IMG/VR virus record: IMGVR_UViG_3300020477_000041
Span: 1 to 50,557 of that record
Origin: a virus
Reading direction: 5' to 3' (one strand)
DNA: 50,557 nt
Position numbers and translations under genes: made by a program. Positions 1 to 10,400 of the stretch are shown here, piece after piece; within the stretch, counting starts at the first letter, position 1; each line of letters begins with the position of its first letter. The notes under the pieces are model-generated. The model did not search any database. It was not told the origin of the DNA and saw only the letters and a list, made by a program, of their open reading frames with translations.

Positions 1-339
1 GAAGTATCACATCTAGTCTATTACCCAACTAAAGACGGTAAATCTAAGGTTGTGTATGAAGTTAGTTGGCGGTGCAATGGAACGGAAGAAAAGGATGACG
101 AAACTTATTCGTCTTCCGCAGCAGGAAATAATATTATCACATACGATGCGGATGCTTCGTTTACTGCTTTTGACGATCTGACTGAAGAACAAGTTCTAGG
201 TTGGATTTGGAAAACTGACTCAGATGATGAAAATGATATGAGTAAAGTGGTTAAAGCTGATGTTGAAGCTAATGTGCAAGCATCAGTTGATGAACATATT
301 ACGCCAACTTCTGTTGTAGGGTTGCCTTCTGGATGGTAA
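1..339 (+). CDS. Small acidic phage protein, DUF7936-like, 5' end missing
   Basis: The frame is open from base 1, so the gene begins outside the window; 112 residues are visible. The sequence has the pattern of a small protein common beside tail genes in marine phages: an N-terminal strand region ending in VSWRCNGT, a middle FTAFDDLTEEQVLGWIW segment, and a Pro-rich tail ending GLPSGW. That family is known to me only as a domain of unknown function (DUF7936). It lies upstream of small structural-end genes on the same strand, so it is probably part of the late operon. The join of window end to window start does not continue the tail-fibre frame, so this is not the fibre's C-terminus. Function unknown. 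Confidence 0.6.
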   Translation, partial: EVSHLVYYPTKDGKSKVVYEVSWRCNGTEEKDDETYSSSAAGNNIITYDADASFTAFDDLTEEQVLGWIWKTDSDDENDMSKVVKADVEANVQASVDEHITPTSVVGLPSGW

Positions 340-386
340 TGTGGTAATATAAATTATGTTTTGTGTTTTAACAAAGGAGTCTTTAC

Positions 387-626
387 ATGGCTGATACAAA
401 AGACAATATCATTAACATTAATGGTACTGAGTACGACACTGATTCGTTTAACAACGAACAGAAATATGTGATTGCTCAGATCAGAGATTTGCAAGCTAGA
501 TTTGAAGTTGAGAAATTTAAGCTTGATCAAACTCAAGTTGCTTTACAGTCTTTCACTTCTGCTCTTATTAAAAGTTTAGAAGAGAGCGAAGAAGAAAAAG
601 TTGAAGCTGAAAAAGTAGCTTCGTAA
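387..626 (+). CDS. Small phage protein, DUF6447-like
   Basis: A 79-aa acidic protein preceded by a good AAAGGAG ribosome site 6-10 bases before the ATG. It opens with a short beta-like segment (NIININGTEYD) followed by a long helix (about residues 20-75) predicted to be a coiled coil. This arrangement, INGxEYxxDxFxxEQ then a helix with spaced Leu/Val, is that of DUF6447 proteins that are frequent near phage tail and lysis genes. No enzyme motif is present. It sits between the partial first gene and a holin-like gene, all on one strand with short gaps, so it is likely cotranscribed with late genes. Function unknown. Confidence 0.6.
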   Translation: MADTKDNIININGTEYDTDSFNNEQKYVIAQIRDLQARFEVEKFKLDQTQVALQSFTSALIKSLEESEEEKVEAEKVAS

Positions 627-657
627 GAAGTATTCACACATAAAAAAGGGAGGAAGC

Positions 658-822
658 ATGTTAGAAGAAGTAAAGACTGTTGGCGATGTTGTAGGGGTTG
701 GATCAACAGTTGCTCTTTTGGCTGGGTGGCTTCCTCCTTTAGTTTCTATAATTACTTTGATATGGTTTGGAATTAGAATATATGAAACAGATACAGTACA
801 GAAATTGTTGAAAAAAAAGTAA
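658..822 (+). CDS. Holin-like small membrane protein (54 aa)
   Basis: A 54-aa ORF with a strong site (GGGAGGAAGC) just upstream of its ATG. It has an acidic N-terminus, Gly/Val-rich residues 9-22, and a hydrophobic stretch at about residues 18-40 containing GWLPPLVSIITLIWFGIR, followed by a charged tail ending KLLKKK. One or two membrane passes with an internal Pro-Pro and a basic tail fit small phage holins, and I recall similar GWLPP-containing peptides in marine podoviruses. The TAA stop is 6 bases before the next start, so it is translated with the 801-aa virion gene. Holin function is inference; three other small membrane proteins near 12.3-13.4 kb compete for that role. Confidence 0.55.
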   Translation: MLEEVKTVGDVVGVGSTVALLAGWLPPLVSIITLIWFGIRIYETDTVQKLLKKK

Positions 823-828
823 ATAATT

Positions 829-3234
829 ATGGCAGCACTTTTTGATAATACATCTATGTTTACTGAGTCAGAGCCCCCTAAGACTGTTACTGACGTTTAT
901 TATACTTGGGACGAAGAAGACGTTGGAGATGGTGATTGGGAAAGGGTAAGAAAAACACATAAAAGACAAGTAGCTAATCCTGCTTGGGCATCTTGGAATA
1001 CACGTAAACAAGCTTTTGAAGTTGACAAGATAAAAAAAGCTGACGAAGCACGACAGGCTGAAGAAGCACGACAGGCTGAAGAAGCGCGAAAGGCTGAAGA
1101 AGCACGAAAGGCTGAAGAAGCGAGAAGGGCTGAAACGCCTACAGCTACTACGCCTACAGCTACTACGCCTACAGCTACTACGCCTACAGCTACTACGCCT
1201 ACAGCTACTACGCCTACAGCTACAGCCGCTACACCTACACTTACAACCACTACGCCTACACCTACACCTATTACGCCAACTTATACAGGGGAAAAACCAG
1301 TGTCCTATGAAAGATCGCCAGAACCTCCTAAAACTATTTCGCAACCTTACACATACGTAGCTGAGGAAGAAGACCCTAATGTAGAGAATCAAACTATAGA
1401 AGTTACTAAAACAGGAACAAGACAAGTACCTAATCCTGCTTGGGAAGCTTGGAATAATCCTGATATGACGGCTCATAGAGAAGCTCTTTTTGGCCCATAT
1501 GATCCCTCGCGTGTATATCCTGAGTTTACTTCTGCGCCTACTGCTGCGCCTACTGCTGCGCCTACTGCTGCGCCTACTGCTGCCGCTCCTGCTGCGCCTA
1601 CTGGTATCATAGATGAATCTACAGGTATTGATGTAGGTTTAGCAAGAAAAATACGAGAACAACAAGCTTTAGGTGCTGGAAATATTTTAACAAAAACAGG
1701 TGCAACTGGAGTTGATCCTGCAACAGGAAGATTTGATCCTTCTAAAGTAGAAATGTTATATGATCCTGTTAAGTATTCAATTCAAGAAGGAGAATTAAGA
1801 ACAACAGATGATAAACTTATTGATCCTGCTGCATTACCATCACCTGATGATATTTCAGGAGTACAACAAACTTCCGTAGCTCCTCAAGATGCTTCTTTAA
1901 TCAGTAGTATAGAAAGAACTTATTCAAATGTTCCAACTGCTGTTGCTGCACAAGGAACTATATCATCAAAAGATGTAATTGATCCTAATCAAGTTGTAGA
2001 TGAACGTACAAAACAACAAATGTTTGAACGTGGAAGTTTAGCTGAAGCACAAACACAAACACTAGCTCAAGAAGCTTCTACAGCTTATCAGATTGAACAG
2101 CTTACTAAAGGAATAGAAACAGGAAAGTTTCCACCGTGGGCAGCACCTACTGTTCGTAAAGCAAATGAAATAATGAATCAAAGAGGATTAGGTGCTTCCA
2201 GTATGGCAGCAGCAGCAATCGCTCAAGCTATTCAAGAATCGGCTATACCTATCGCTGCTAACGATGCTCAGAAAGCTGCTACACTTCAAATTCAAAATCT
2301 TAACAACAAGCAACAAACTGCTTTAGCTAATGCAGCTACTATTGCAACGATGGATCGTCAGAATTTAGACAATAGAATGAAAGCTGCACAACAGAATGCT
2401 CAATCATTTTTACAGATGAATTTGCAGAATGTTTCACAAGAACAAGCAGCAGCAATAACAAGTTATCAATCTAATGTACAATCTTTATTTACTGATCAAG
2501 CTGCTGAAAATGCTAGATTACAATTTAATGCTACTTCTGATAATCAAGTAAATCAATTTTATGATCAATTAGGTTTGAGTGCTGCTGAAAATAATGCTAA
2601 TAGAGATGTTGCTATTCAAAAGTTTAATAGTGAAGAACAAACAGCAATAAATGAATTTAATTCTAATTTAGATAATGCAAGACAAGTATTTAATGCTAAT
2701 ATGCAAAATGCTATTGATCAGTCGAACGTACAGTGGAGAAGAAATATAAATACAGCTAATACTAATAATGATAATATGGCTTCTCAACGTAATGCTGCTG
2801 TTCTTTTAGGATTGACAACTCAAGCTCAGAATAATCTTTGGCAAGAATACAGAGATGTAGCTCATCAACTTTATGCTTCATATGAGAATGATAGACAAAG
2901 AACACACGATATTGTTGTTCAAGGTATTAAACATCAATTTAGTGCTGAACAATACCAAAATATGTTAGACTACAGAGCTTCAGTAGCAACAGGAGCAAGA
3001 ATAAACGGATGGGTTGAAGGTTTACTAGGTCCAGTTGCAAAAAAAGGCGCTGAAGCAGTAGTAAAGGGGATTTTTGGTGATAATGATAAGGAGACTCCAT
3101 TCTCTTACGGTTCATCTCCTGCTTCGGTGTATACAGATGAATATGAAGGAGCGATATTCGATGATTATGATATAGATACTTTAGAATATGATACTGATTA
3201 CTTCTTGGAAGAAGAAGGTGAATATTATGGATAA
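829..3234 (+). CDS. Large repeat-bearing coiled-coil virion protein (801 aa)
   Basis: An 801-aa protein with three visible zones. Residues about 1-270 are low complexity: a tandem AEEAR repeat (nt 1054-1134), a tandem TPTAT repeat (nt 1135-1230) and an APTA repeat (nt 1531-1600), separating two related copies of a domain that share PPKT near the start and (V/P)NPAWxxWN near the end. Residues about 400-700 are a Gln/Asn/Ala-rich helical region with regularly spaced QFN/KFN/EFN motifs. The C-terminus is very acidic and Tyr-rich. The helical part matches, from memory, a conserved structural protein of marine podoviruses. It begins a run of virion-type genes, so an internal or tail-associated protein is likely. 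Exact role unknown; the repeats probably vary in copy number. Confidence 0.6.
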   Translation: MAALFDNTSMFTESEPPKTVTDVYYTWDEEDVGDGDWERVRKTHKRQVANPAWASWNTRKQAFEVDKIKKADEARQAEEARQAEEARKAEEARKAEEARRAETPTATTPTATTPTATTPTATTPTATTPTATAATPTLTTTTPTPTPITPTYTGEKPVSYERSPEPPKTISQPYTYVAEEEDPNVENQTIEVTKTGTRQVPNPAWEAWNNPDMTAHREALFGPYDPSRVYPEFTSAPTAAPTAAPTAAPTAAAPAAPTGIIDESTGIDVGLARKIREQQALGAGNILTKTGATGVDPATGRFDPSKVEMLYDPVKYSIQEGELRTTDDKLIDPAALPSPDDISGVQQTSVAPQDASLISSIERTYSNVPTAVAAQGTISSKDVIDPNQVVDERTKQQMFERGSLAEAQTQTLAQEASTAYQIEQLTKGIETGKFPPWAAPTVRKANEIMNQRGLGASSMAAAAIAQAIQESAIPIAANDAQKAATLQIQNLNNKQQTALANAATIATMDRQNLDNRMKAAQQNAQSFLQMNLQNVSQEQAAAITSYQSNVQSLFTDQAAENARLQFNATSDNQVNQFYDQLGLSAAENNANRDVAIQKFNSEEQTAINEFNSNLDNARQVFNANMQNAIDQSNVQWRRNINTANTNNDNMASQRNAAVLLGLTTQAQNNLWQEYRDVAHQLYASYENDRQRTHDIVVQGIKHQFSAEQYQNMLDYRASVATGARINGWVEGLLGPVAKKGAEAVVKGIFGDNDKETPFSYGSSPASVYTDEYEGAIFDDYDIDTLEYDTDYFLEEEGEYYG

Positions 3235-3259
3235 AATAAAGAAAAACGGAGATTAGAAA

Positions 3260-3691
3260 ATGGGTTTATTTGACGGTATTGTTGGTTCAGTCGTTAACAG
3301 TGTTGTAGGCAGTGTAGCAAGTAGAGCAGGAGCGGAACTTGGAGAAGCGATATTTGGTGATGATAAAAAATCAACTGCGGCGTCCACTGGTCCTACAGTA
3401 GCTCCCGGTACTCCTTATTCACAGGTAGACCCTCTTAAAGGTCTTGAAGAACCGAAACCACCGCCGGGTGTAGGAGGATTTATGGGAAATGTAACAGTTA
3501 AACCTTCTAGAAGTAGAGAAGAGTACAATCCATATCTAACAGAAGGAGTAAACGGTTTACTTAAAAGTGTAATGAGTGACCCTCCTGCTTCCCCTAAAAT
3601 GGTACAAGAAATAGCGATGGCAAGTGCAGCAAGTAATATTACTTCTTCAGGAAGTAGTAGAAAAGCTCTTCAGAAATTATTTAAAACTTAG
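3260..3691 (+). CDS. Small virion-associated protein, unknown function (143 aa)
   Basis: ATG start with GGAG-type site (AACGGAGATTAG). The N-terminus, MGLFDGIVGSVVNSVVGSVA, is a Gly/Val-rich amphipathic or membrane-seeking helix; the middle is Pro/Gly-rich (residues about 45-80) and the C-terminus is helical and Ser-rich. The GxxxIFGDDKK segment resembles the GIFGDNDKE segment near the C-terminus of the upstream 801-aa protein, which suggests shared ancestry of that patch or a common binding role. Position between two virion-type genes suggests a minor virion component. No enzymatic motif. Confidence 0.5.
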   Translation: MGLFDGIVGSVVNSVVGSVASRAGAELGEAIFGDDKKSTAASTGPTVAPGTPYSQVDPLKGLEEPKPPPGVGGFMGNVTVKPSRSREEYNPYLTEGVNGLLKSVMSDPPASPKMVQEIAMASAASNITSSGSSRKALQKLFKT

Positions 3692-3707
3692 ATATTGGAG
3701 AATATAA

Positions 3708-4223
3708 GTGATTAATCTTGAAGACGATCCTTTTAGATCAAACCCTATTCCCGGTCAATCTTTAACATCAGAACCGGGTAAGCTTCCTTATGAAAAACCT
3801 CCTATGTACGCAAATACAATGGAAGCTTTTCAATCTATAAAATCTTCTTTATATAGAAGTAGGGAATCTGCTGAAGAATTAGCTGAGATTATAAATTCAG
3901 GAATATCTTGTGAAACGCTTGCATCTTCAATCGTTATAAGTAGTTTTATGAAAGGAATGTTTAATCCTGATGTTGCTGAATTGATAAAGCCATTTGTAGC
4001 TCTTGAAATATATAAGATAGCTGAGAGAGTTGGTGTTACTAATATAATTTTATTTAATAAACCTTTAGAAGATAAAGTTTATGATAATAGAAATGTGTTA
4101 GATCAGTTTAAAATGTCAATAGGACATGAAAGCTCAATAGAGGATAAGGAAATTAACGCTCTTATAGAAAAATCTTTAAGTAAAGAACATACTGATGGTT
4201 TTATTAGTAAAGGAGAAGTGTAA
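3708..4223 (+). CDS. Hypothetical protein in virion block (171 aa)
   Basis: The start is a GTG preceded by TTGGAG 8 bases upstream; no ATG fits as well. The first 40 residues are Pro-rich and probably disordered, followed by a mostly helical domain (EAFQSIKSSLYRSRESAEELAEII) with hydrophobic helices at about 63-85. The stop TAA overlaps the ATG of the following 1063-aa gene by one base, indicating translational coupling with it. I do not recognise a family; a chaperone or minor component for the next large virion protein is possible but not shown. Confidence 0.5.
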   Translation: MINLEDDPFRSNPIPGQSLTSEPGKLPYEKPPMYANTMEAFQSIKSSLYRSRESAEELAEIINSGISCETLASSIVISSFMKGMFNPDVAELIKPFVALEIYKIAERVGVTNIILFNKPLEDKVYDNRNVLDQFKMSIGHESSIEDKEINALIEKSLSKEHTDGFISKGEV

Positions 4224-7200
4224 TGTTTGGTCTTAGTGGCCCTGTAAGTTCTGGGCTTATAACTGGATTTATGCAACAAGGTCTTAGGCGTGATCACATG
4301 AAAGCTGTAGCTGAAGCAGAAGCAGCGGCAGCGGCAAAAAAAGCTGAAGAAGAACGTAAGTTACAGAAAATTAAAGACGATGCGGCTGATCTAAGAACTC
4401 TTGCAACTACTCAAGCAACTATGCAAGCTGCTAGATATAGGGCCGATGCAAGTGCACACGCTTCACATCAGAAACTTCAGTTTGAAATGATTCAATCAAT
4501 ACCTGATTTGGCTGAAAAAGGTGTTTTTTCTTTAGAAGCTAAAGATCATTTTACAAGAGCTGATGATGGTACAATAATTCCTATAACTCCGTGGTTTAAA
4601 CTTTATTTTAATAAAAAATATCCTGAGAGATCTGTTAGCATATTTTCTCAAGCACTTAAAATGCAAAAAGATAGAAAACAAGAAGTTAATAAATGGTCTA
4701 ATTATCCTAAATCACTTCAAGAACATTTTCTTTTACAACAAAGCGGAAAATCAGAAAGCTACTATAATCATCTTGTAAAAAAACAGAAAGCTAATAGAAA
4801 ATTAACTCCTCTTGAAGCAAACTATAAAGCATACGTAGATGAGACGACAAAATTTAATAAAGGAGTAAAAGATAATAAACAAAAAAAATCAATTCTTCCT
4901 TTTGAATATTGGTTTGCTTTAAACGCTAAAACGACTGCTGGTCGTACAGAAAAAACACGTGCAAAAGATACGCTTAACAATTACATGAAGGGTTCGTTGC
5001 CAGTATCATTAATATATGTAGACTATGATACAGAAAAGAAAATAGTACATCCTTCTCTTATTAGAACATTAGCTATAAATGATCTATTAGTAGGGGAAAG
5101 CGTAAAAGAATTACGAAATGAAAGCAGAAGACATGCAAAACTATTTTACAATAGGCAACGTCAAGCTAATCAAGAGAATACAAAAGTAACAGGACGTATG
5201 CACATAACAGAGATACCCGGATTACATAATTTAAGAACTGTTATTCCTAATCTTCCTGATTCAGAAACAGTTTTACAAGAAACTTATCAAGGTTCTAAAC
5301 AACTAGATTTTTATAGTGCTTCAGACATGTTAACCAGATTACAGAAATTGGGTCTTTTTGGTAAACCGGGAGATACTGAAAAAAAGAGAATAGACAATAT
5401 AAAAAGGTCGGGTACTTATCAGTATATTCTAAAACTTTTAAATGCTATGTCTAAGGGTGTAGAAAGCGTAGTAGATGGTCAAGAAATAACAACTTATTAT
5501 AATCTTAACGAAAACTTGAATAAAACTCTACAAGTGTTAACAAAAATAGACTCGAATTTACCTAAAACTCATTCGCGTTTTTTTAATCAAAGAAATGAAG
5601 TACACTATACAGATAAAGCCACTCCTCAAAATGGTACAGTTATAACAAAAATAGCACCGGGAGTGTTAGGAACTGAATCTTCTAGAACATTAAATTTATC
5701 ATTACATTTAGAACAAAAAAATCCTGTCTTTAAGAGACTTTCAAACGTTTTAAAGACAGAAGATAATGTAGGACTTTCAAAAGAAGAAGTTTTAGAAGGT
5801 TATCAATATTATTTTCCTACTGATCAAAATCCAAGAGTTATAGATGATGAAGACACTCCTTATGCACGATCTGAAAAATTAGTATTAGAAAATCCTTTTT
5901 TAACTATTATTAGCCCTTATTTATCTGGTTTTGGAAATCTTTTAGAACATAAAAGCGCAATGTCTACTGTACAAAAAAGACTTAAATCTATTAAATATTC
6001 TAAAGGAACTAAAGACCCTAAAAAAATAGAGTTTTGGAAAAAACGTAACAAACTAAAAGAATCTCAAGATGATATTTTCCAACTTATTGATACAACTTTA
6101 ACTTATGTTGGCAGTATAAATGATGCAGATATAAGAGATAGTTCTTTAGATGAACTTATATCTACATTAGAAGAAAATAGTTGGAACGTAACAACAGGTA
6201 TAGGGTCTGATCTTTTTCAAAAAGTATCGGATACTTTAAAAGGTCTTGTTGGAGTAGGTGATACTTACGCAACAGAAATAAGCTCTCTCAGACAGCAATT
6301 TTCTTCTAAATTTCTTAATAATGCAAAAAGCGTAAGTAATTTAGTTAAAACAGATATCAAATTTCGAGATGAAGCTGAACTAATTAGAACAGCGAGAGAA
6401 AAAGAAAGAGGCGGACCTAACGCATCTGAAAAAGTAAAAAGGGACGCAGATAGACGTTTTGCTTTAAGATCAATAATATTATTTAATAAAGTTCAATTAA
6501 CATATAAATTAGCTGGGTTAGTGCAAGGCGATCAAACTGGAGGTAGAACAATTTCTAACCAAGATTTTGATACTGTGTGGAAACATTTATGGGGTAGGTC
6601 TGATCTTTCAAATTTAGCTAATTTAAAAGCATTAAGAACAGACATAAATTTAAGAAGAAAACTGGGAGATGCTTTCGATGTTGTTTACGAATTTGAAGGT
6701 GAAATAAGTGGTACACTTAAACGCGCTGCAAATGAAGTACATCACGATCAAACTAAAAGATGGATAAAATCGCGTCCTGAATACAAGTCACAAATTGATA
6801 GTTATTTAAATAACAATAACAATAATAATAAAGATTCTCTTTTAAAATTAAATGGTCTAATAGGTCTAGGAGAAAATGACGCATTGAAGCCTATGACAAT
6901 AGCAAATGGAAAAATAGCTGGTATATCATATGGACCTAGTGTGACTTCAATTAATAATAGAATGTTAGAATCTCCTAAATCTGAATTAGCAGTACCTAAT
7001 AGATTTATTAATTCTGCTTTACTTTTATCTACTTTAAAAGATAATCCTTCTAATAGTGGTATTACACCAACTTCTAAGCAAATGCGAGGATCAGCCTACT
7101 CTTTAGCTATTACAGCAGGAAGGATATATGGTACTCCTAAAATACTAGACCCTCAATTTGTTCTTAATGATAAGGTTACAAGGGATAATTCAATTTATCC

Positions 7201-7414
7201 AATTTTTAATCCATTAAAAAGTGAATTTTACCAGAGAGTTATTAACGGAGATATGAACACATTTGAACAATTATTAGAACATATGAAAACGATAGATTTT
7301 AGTAATGATAATGGTGATTCTGATATTTCTCGTAAAACGTTAAATATTGAAAAAGAATTTTTAATAAACCTTCTTGAATACACACAACGATATTTTACTA
7401 GAGGAGCTGAGTAA
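4223..7414 (+). CDS. Large virion-type protein, candidate internal/ejection protein (1063 aa)
   Basis: The start ATG overlaps the preceding stop by one base. The N-terminus has a Gly-rich segment (GLSGPVSSGLITGFMQQGLR) followed by an Ala/Lys/Glu coiled coil (about residues 25-75). The rest is long, mostly helical, Lys/Asn-rich and without catalytic motifs that I can see; a poly-Asn run occurs at about nt 6810-6830. Length, composition and position, paired with an even larger helical protein just downstream, resemble the internal core or ejection proteins of T7-like phages (gp15/gp16 positions). This assignment is from context, not from a recognised domain. Confidence 0.5.
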   Translation: MFGLSGPVSSGLITGFMQQGLRRDHMKAVAEAEAAAAAKKAEEERKLQKIKDDAADLRTLATTQATMQAARYRADASAHASHQKLQFEMIQSIPDLAEKGVFSLEAKDHFTRADDGTIIPITPWFKLYFNKKYPERSVSIFSQALKMQKDRKQEVNKWSNYPKSLQEHFLLQQSGKSESYYNHLVKKQKANRKLTPLEANYKAYVDETTKFNKGVKDNKQKKSILPFEYWFALNAKTTAGRTEKTRAKDTLNNYMKGSLPVSLIYVDYDTEKKIVHPSLIRTLAINDLLVGESVKELRNESRRHAKLFYNRQRQANQENTKVTGRMHITEIPGLHNLRTVIPNLPDSETVLQETYQGSKQLDFYSASDMLTRLQKLGLFGKPGDTEKKRIDNIKRSGTYQYILKLLNAMSKGVESVVDGQEITTYYNLNENLNKTLQVLTKIDSNLPKTHSRFFNQRNEVHYTDKATPQNGTVITKIAPGVLGTESSRTLNLSLHLEQKNPVFKRLSNVLKTEDNVGLSKEEVLEGYQYYFPTDQNPRVIDDEDTPYARSEKLVLENPFLTIISPYLSGFGNLLEHKSAMSTVQKRLKSIKYSKGTKDPKKIEFWKKRNKLKESQDDIFQLIDTTLTYVGSINDADIRDSSLDELISTLEENSWNVTTGIGSDLFQKVSDTLKGLVGVGDTYATEISSLRQQFSSKFLNNAKSVSNLVKTDIKFRDEAELIRTAREKERGGPNASEKVKRDADRRFALRSIILFNKVQLTYKLAGLVQGDQTGGRTISNQDFDTVWKHLWGRSDLSNLANLKALRTDINLRRKLGDAFDVVYEFEGEISGTLKRAANEVHHDQTKRWIKSRPEYKSQIDSYLNNNNNNNKDSLLKLNGLIGLGENDALKPMTIANGKIAGISYGPSVTSINNRMLESPKSELAVPNRFINSALLLSTLKDNPSNSGITPTSKQMRGSAYSLAITAGRIYGTPKILDPQFVLNDKVTRDNSIYPIFNPLKSEFYQRVINGDMNTFEQLLEHMKTIDFSNDNGDSDISRKTLNIEKEFLINLLEYTQRYFTRGAE

Positions 7415-7415
7415 T

Positions 7416-10400
7416 ATGGTTGAAAAAGTCGATCCTGTTCTTGGTCTTAGAGATTCTTCTCAAATTCAAAGATGGGAAGAAGCTATAAGAAATCCAAAAG
7501 GTTTTATAGCTTCTCAAGCTCCTTTTGATAGTAGTGAATCTGTACCTGAAGTTAAAGAAGAAGAAGAAAAACCTAATGTTCCGCCTTCTATGGTGAAAGT
7601 AACTGAAACACGTACAGGTGAAAGAAGAGTTATTCCTCCTAGAGCATTGTCACCAGAAACTCCTCCAGAAGAAAGAAGGGGATGGTCACAACCTACTTAT
7701 TATTCTGAAGGTGTATCACCGCAACAAGCTTTATTTACGCCGATAAGCACGGGAGACTACGATCTTTTTGGTAATGCACAAGATAGAGATGTACAAGGTA
7801 AACAAGTACGACCGGACGTTAAGCTTTTAGATGTTCCTTATCAGCCTTTACAAGCAGGAGCATTAGGTGTCAAAATGGGGTTTGAATTTCCTTTTGATAT
7901 TGCTACTAAATGGATTTGGCAAACACTATACACTGGTGTCGGTGCTTATGAGGAATTAATGAACGCACCTCTTAATTTATTCAAGTATTATACAGACACT
8001 CCATTAAGTCCTAGAGAATCAAAGTCACTTGAAAAAATAGCTAACAGATGGGATCAATATAATAAAGAAACTATTCCAATGTTGATAGAATCATATGGTA
8101 AAAAAGGATTTTTATCCCCCATAAAACTTCTTTCAGATGTGTCTAATGTTCCTGTACACAAAAGACACGCTAGTTTTACACCGTTATCTTTTGGTCTTTC
8201 TGGTGCGCTTCCTTTTGGAGGAGTATGGGCTACATCACATAAAGCAAAAAAATTTCTAGACGGTGTATTTAGAGGAGCAGCAGTTTATTCTCAACTTCGT
8301 AAACCTGTTGTTGCTAGTGGATTAGGTTTACGAACTGGAGATGATATTTTTCCTTTTGGTGCAGCAAGTTCAGAAGCACGTTTAAATATGTTAACTGCTG
8401 CAAGATTAGCATTTGAAGAAGCAAGGCAATTTAGACCAAAACTACCGGGAGTAGAACAAATAACTACTTATTCTCAACTTGCTCAAAATAATAAATTTGT
8501 TATAAATCCTGATTTAGAAAAAGCTTTAAATGCAAGGTCTGCTATAAATTTAATTCTACAGAAAAGAAAATATATACCCGGTTATACTTATGAACAAGCA
8601 AGAAAAATGTCAACAAGAAATTATAACAATGCTTGGTTAGGATTGGGTATGGGCGCAGGACACGCTATAGCTAGTCAGTTTACAGATAATGAAATGACTC
8701 AAATGCTTTTTGGTATGATGGCTGGCATTCCTATAGGTAAAGGTAAAATTAGAACAGATAAGGAAGACGGTAAGTATGGTACTTCTCTAGGTCGTCATGG
8801 TGTTAAAGCACGAAAAGCAAATATAGCATTAAGAACTCTTAGAGGTGCCAGTACTATTAGTGGTCAACTAGGTCTGCTTGCTTTAAGTAAAGCAGTTCCT
8901 GTAAAATTTTGGCAAACACTTAAAGGTGATCCTGAAGAGTTTCTAAAAATACTTACACGCAAAGATCATAATCCTGTTGCTAAAACTCTTATAGCTATGA
9001 ATTTTGGATTTTCTCTTCCTCAAATTGCTAAAACTACTAGAGAAAGTATGAAAACAACTAGATACGCTGTTAGAAAACATAGAATATTAGAGGGTGAAGT
9101 AAAAAAAGCAGAAGTAGAAATTGAGAATATAAATAAATCTATACGAGATACTGGTAAAGCTGGAACAGATGTTCATAAAAAACTTATATCTCAAGCAAAT
9201 GCAAAATTAGAAACAGCTCAAAAAGAATTTAAACATTTTAAAAATGAAAAAATAAAACAAAAAGTACTTAAATTAAATAAAGAAGGAGAAATAGAAGGAA
9301 ATCCTTTACATTTAGTTGATGATCTTTTAATGGCACCTTCAGGTAAAATGGAAGCTGTTACTGCTATGGTTAATGCTATGAAAACTACTTCAAAAGATTT
9401 TGAAGAAACTTTAGGTCTTACTTTAAAATCTTTATCTGATATATCTAAACATACTGGATTGGATATGGACGGAATATCTTTAACAATTGGTCAAGCAGCT
9501 AATGCTATTGTATTTTCACAGTACATAGAATCTTCTTTAAATGCCGTCAGAGTATCTTTAATGGATAACGGTTTTAGATTAGATAAAACTTTGTTAGGTC
9601 TTCTAGATAATGAAATAGCAGCGCATCAAGAAAATTTAGCTAAATCTGTTGAAGCTTTAGGAAAATCATTAGATACTATTACTTTATCTGGCAAAGATAT
9701 CCCTAAAGAAGTTAATGATTTTATACAAACATTAAATGGTATAAAAAAATATTATGGAGAAAATCTTCAAACTATTTTTGAAAGCAACAGAAAAAGAATG
9801 ATGGGCATATCTGATGAAACTATGAAAGCTCAACTTTATAGATCATCAAAAAAATATGAAGAAGAGTCTCAAGATTGGTTTAATTCCTCAACTTTAGATG
9901 ATATAAGAATAATTAATGATAGTATTTTTGATAATAATTTTAAAACATTTAAAAAAGATGCTGATAAGTTATACGGAGATGCTACATATGCTTTAAATAA
10001 TTTTAAAGATGTAAATGGAAATAAATACGCTTTTAGTGTTAGCTTTAATCCTGTTAGTGTTTTTAGAAAATCCAATCTTTTAGACAATGATCAAAGACAA
10101 ATATTTAAATCATTATTTGAAGGACAAGTTTTAAAAGAGTACGGATCAATTAATATAAAACCTGTAAATTTAGCTCAAGAAATGAGATTAAATGCTATTC
10201 TTGATGGAAAATTGGAAAATGCAACAAATGTACCTCATTTTAGAAGAGTAAAACAAAAAATACTTGATCCTTATGTAGACGAGCTTGTAGAAATAGAAAG
10301 AAAAAAGATTGAAGGTGCAGGAGGACAATTTAACGAAAAAAAATATAGAGAAGAAACTTTTGATTTCTTTCCTAATAAAGACAGTAGCGGAAAAGGTATT

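Noticed and set aside
868-1476. Minus-strand Ser/Cys-rich frame opposite the virion repeats
   Set aside because: Its composition comes from antisense of the AEEAR and TPTAT repeats; the plus strand is the gene.
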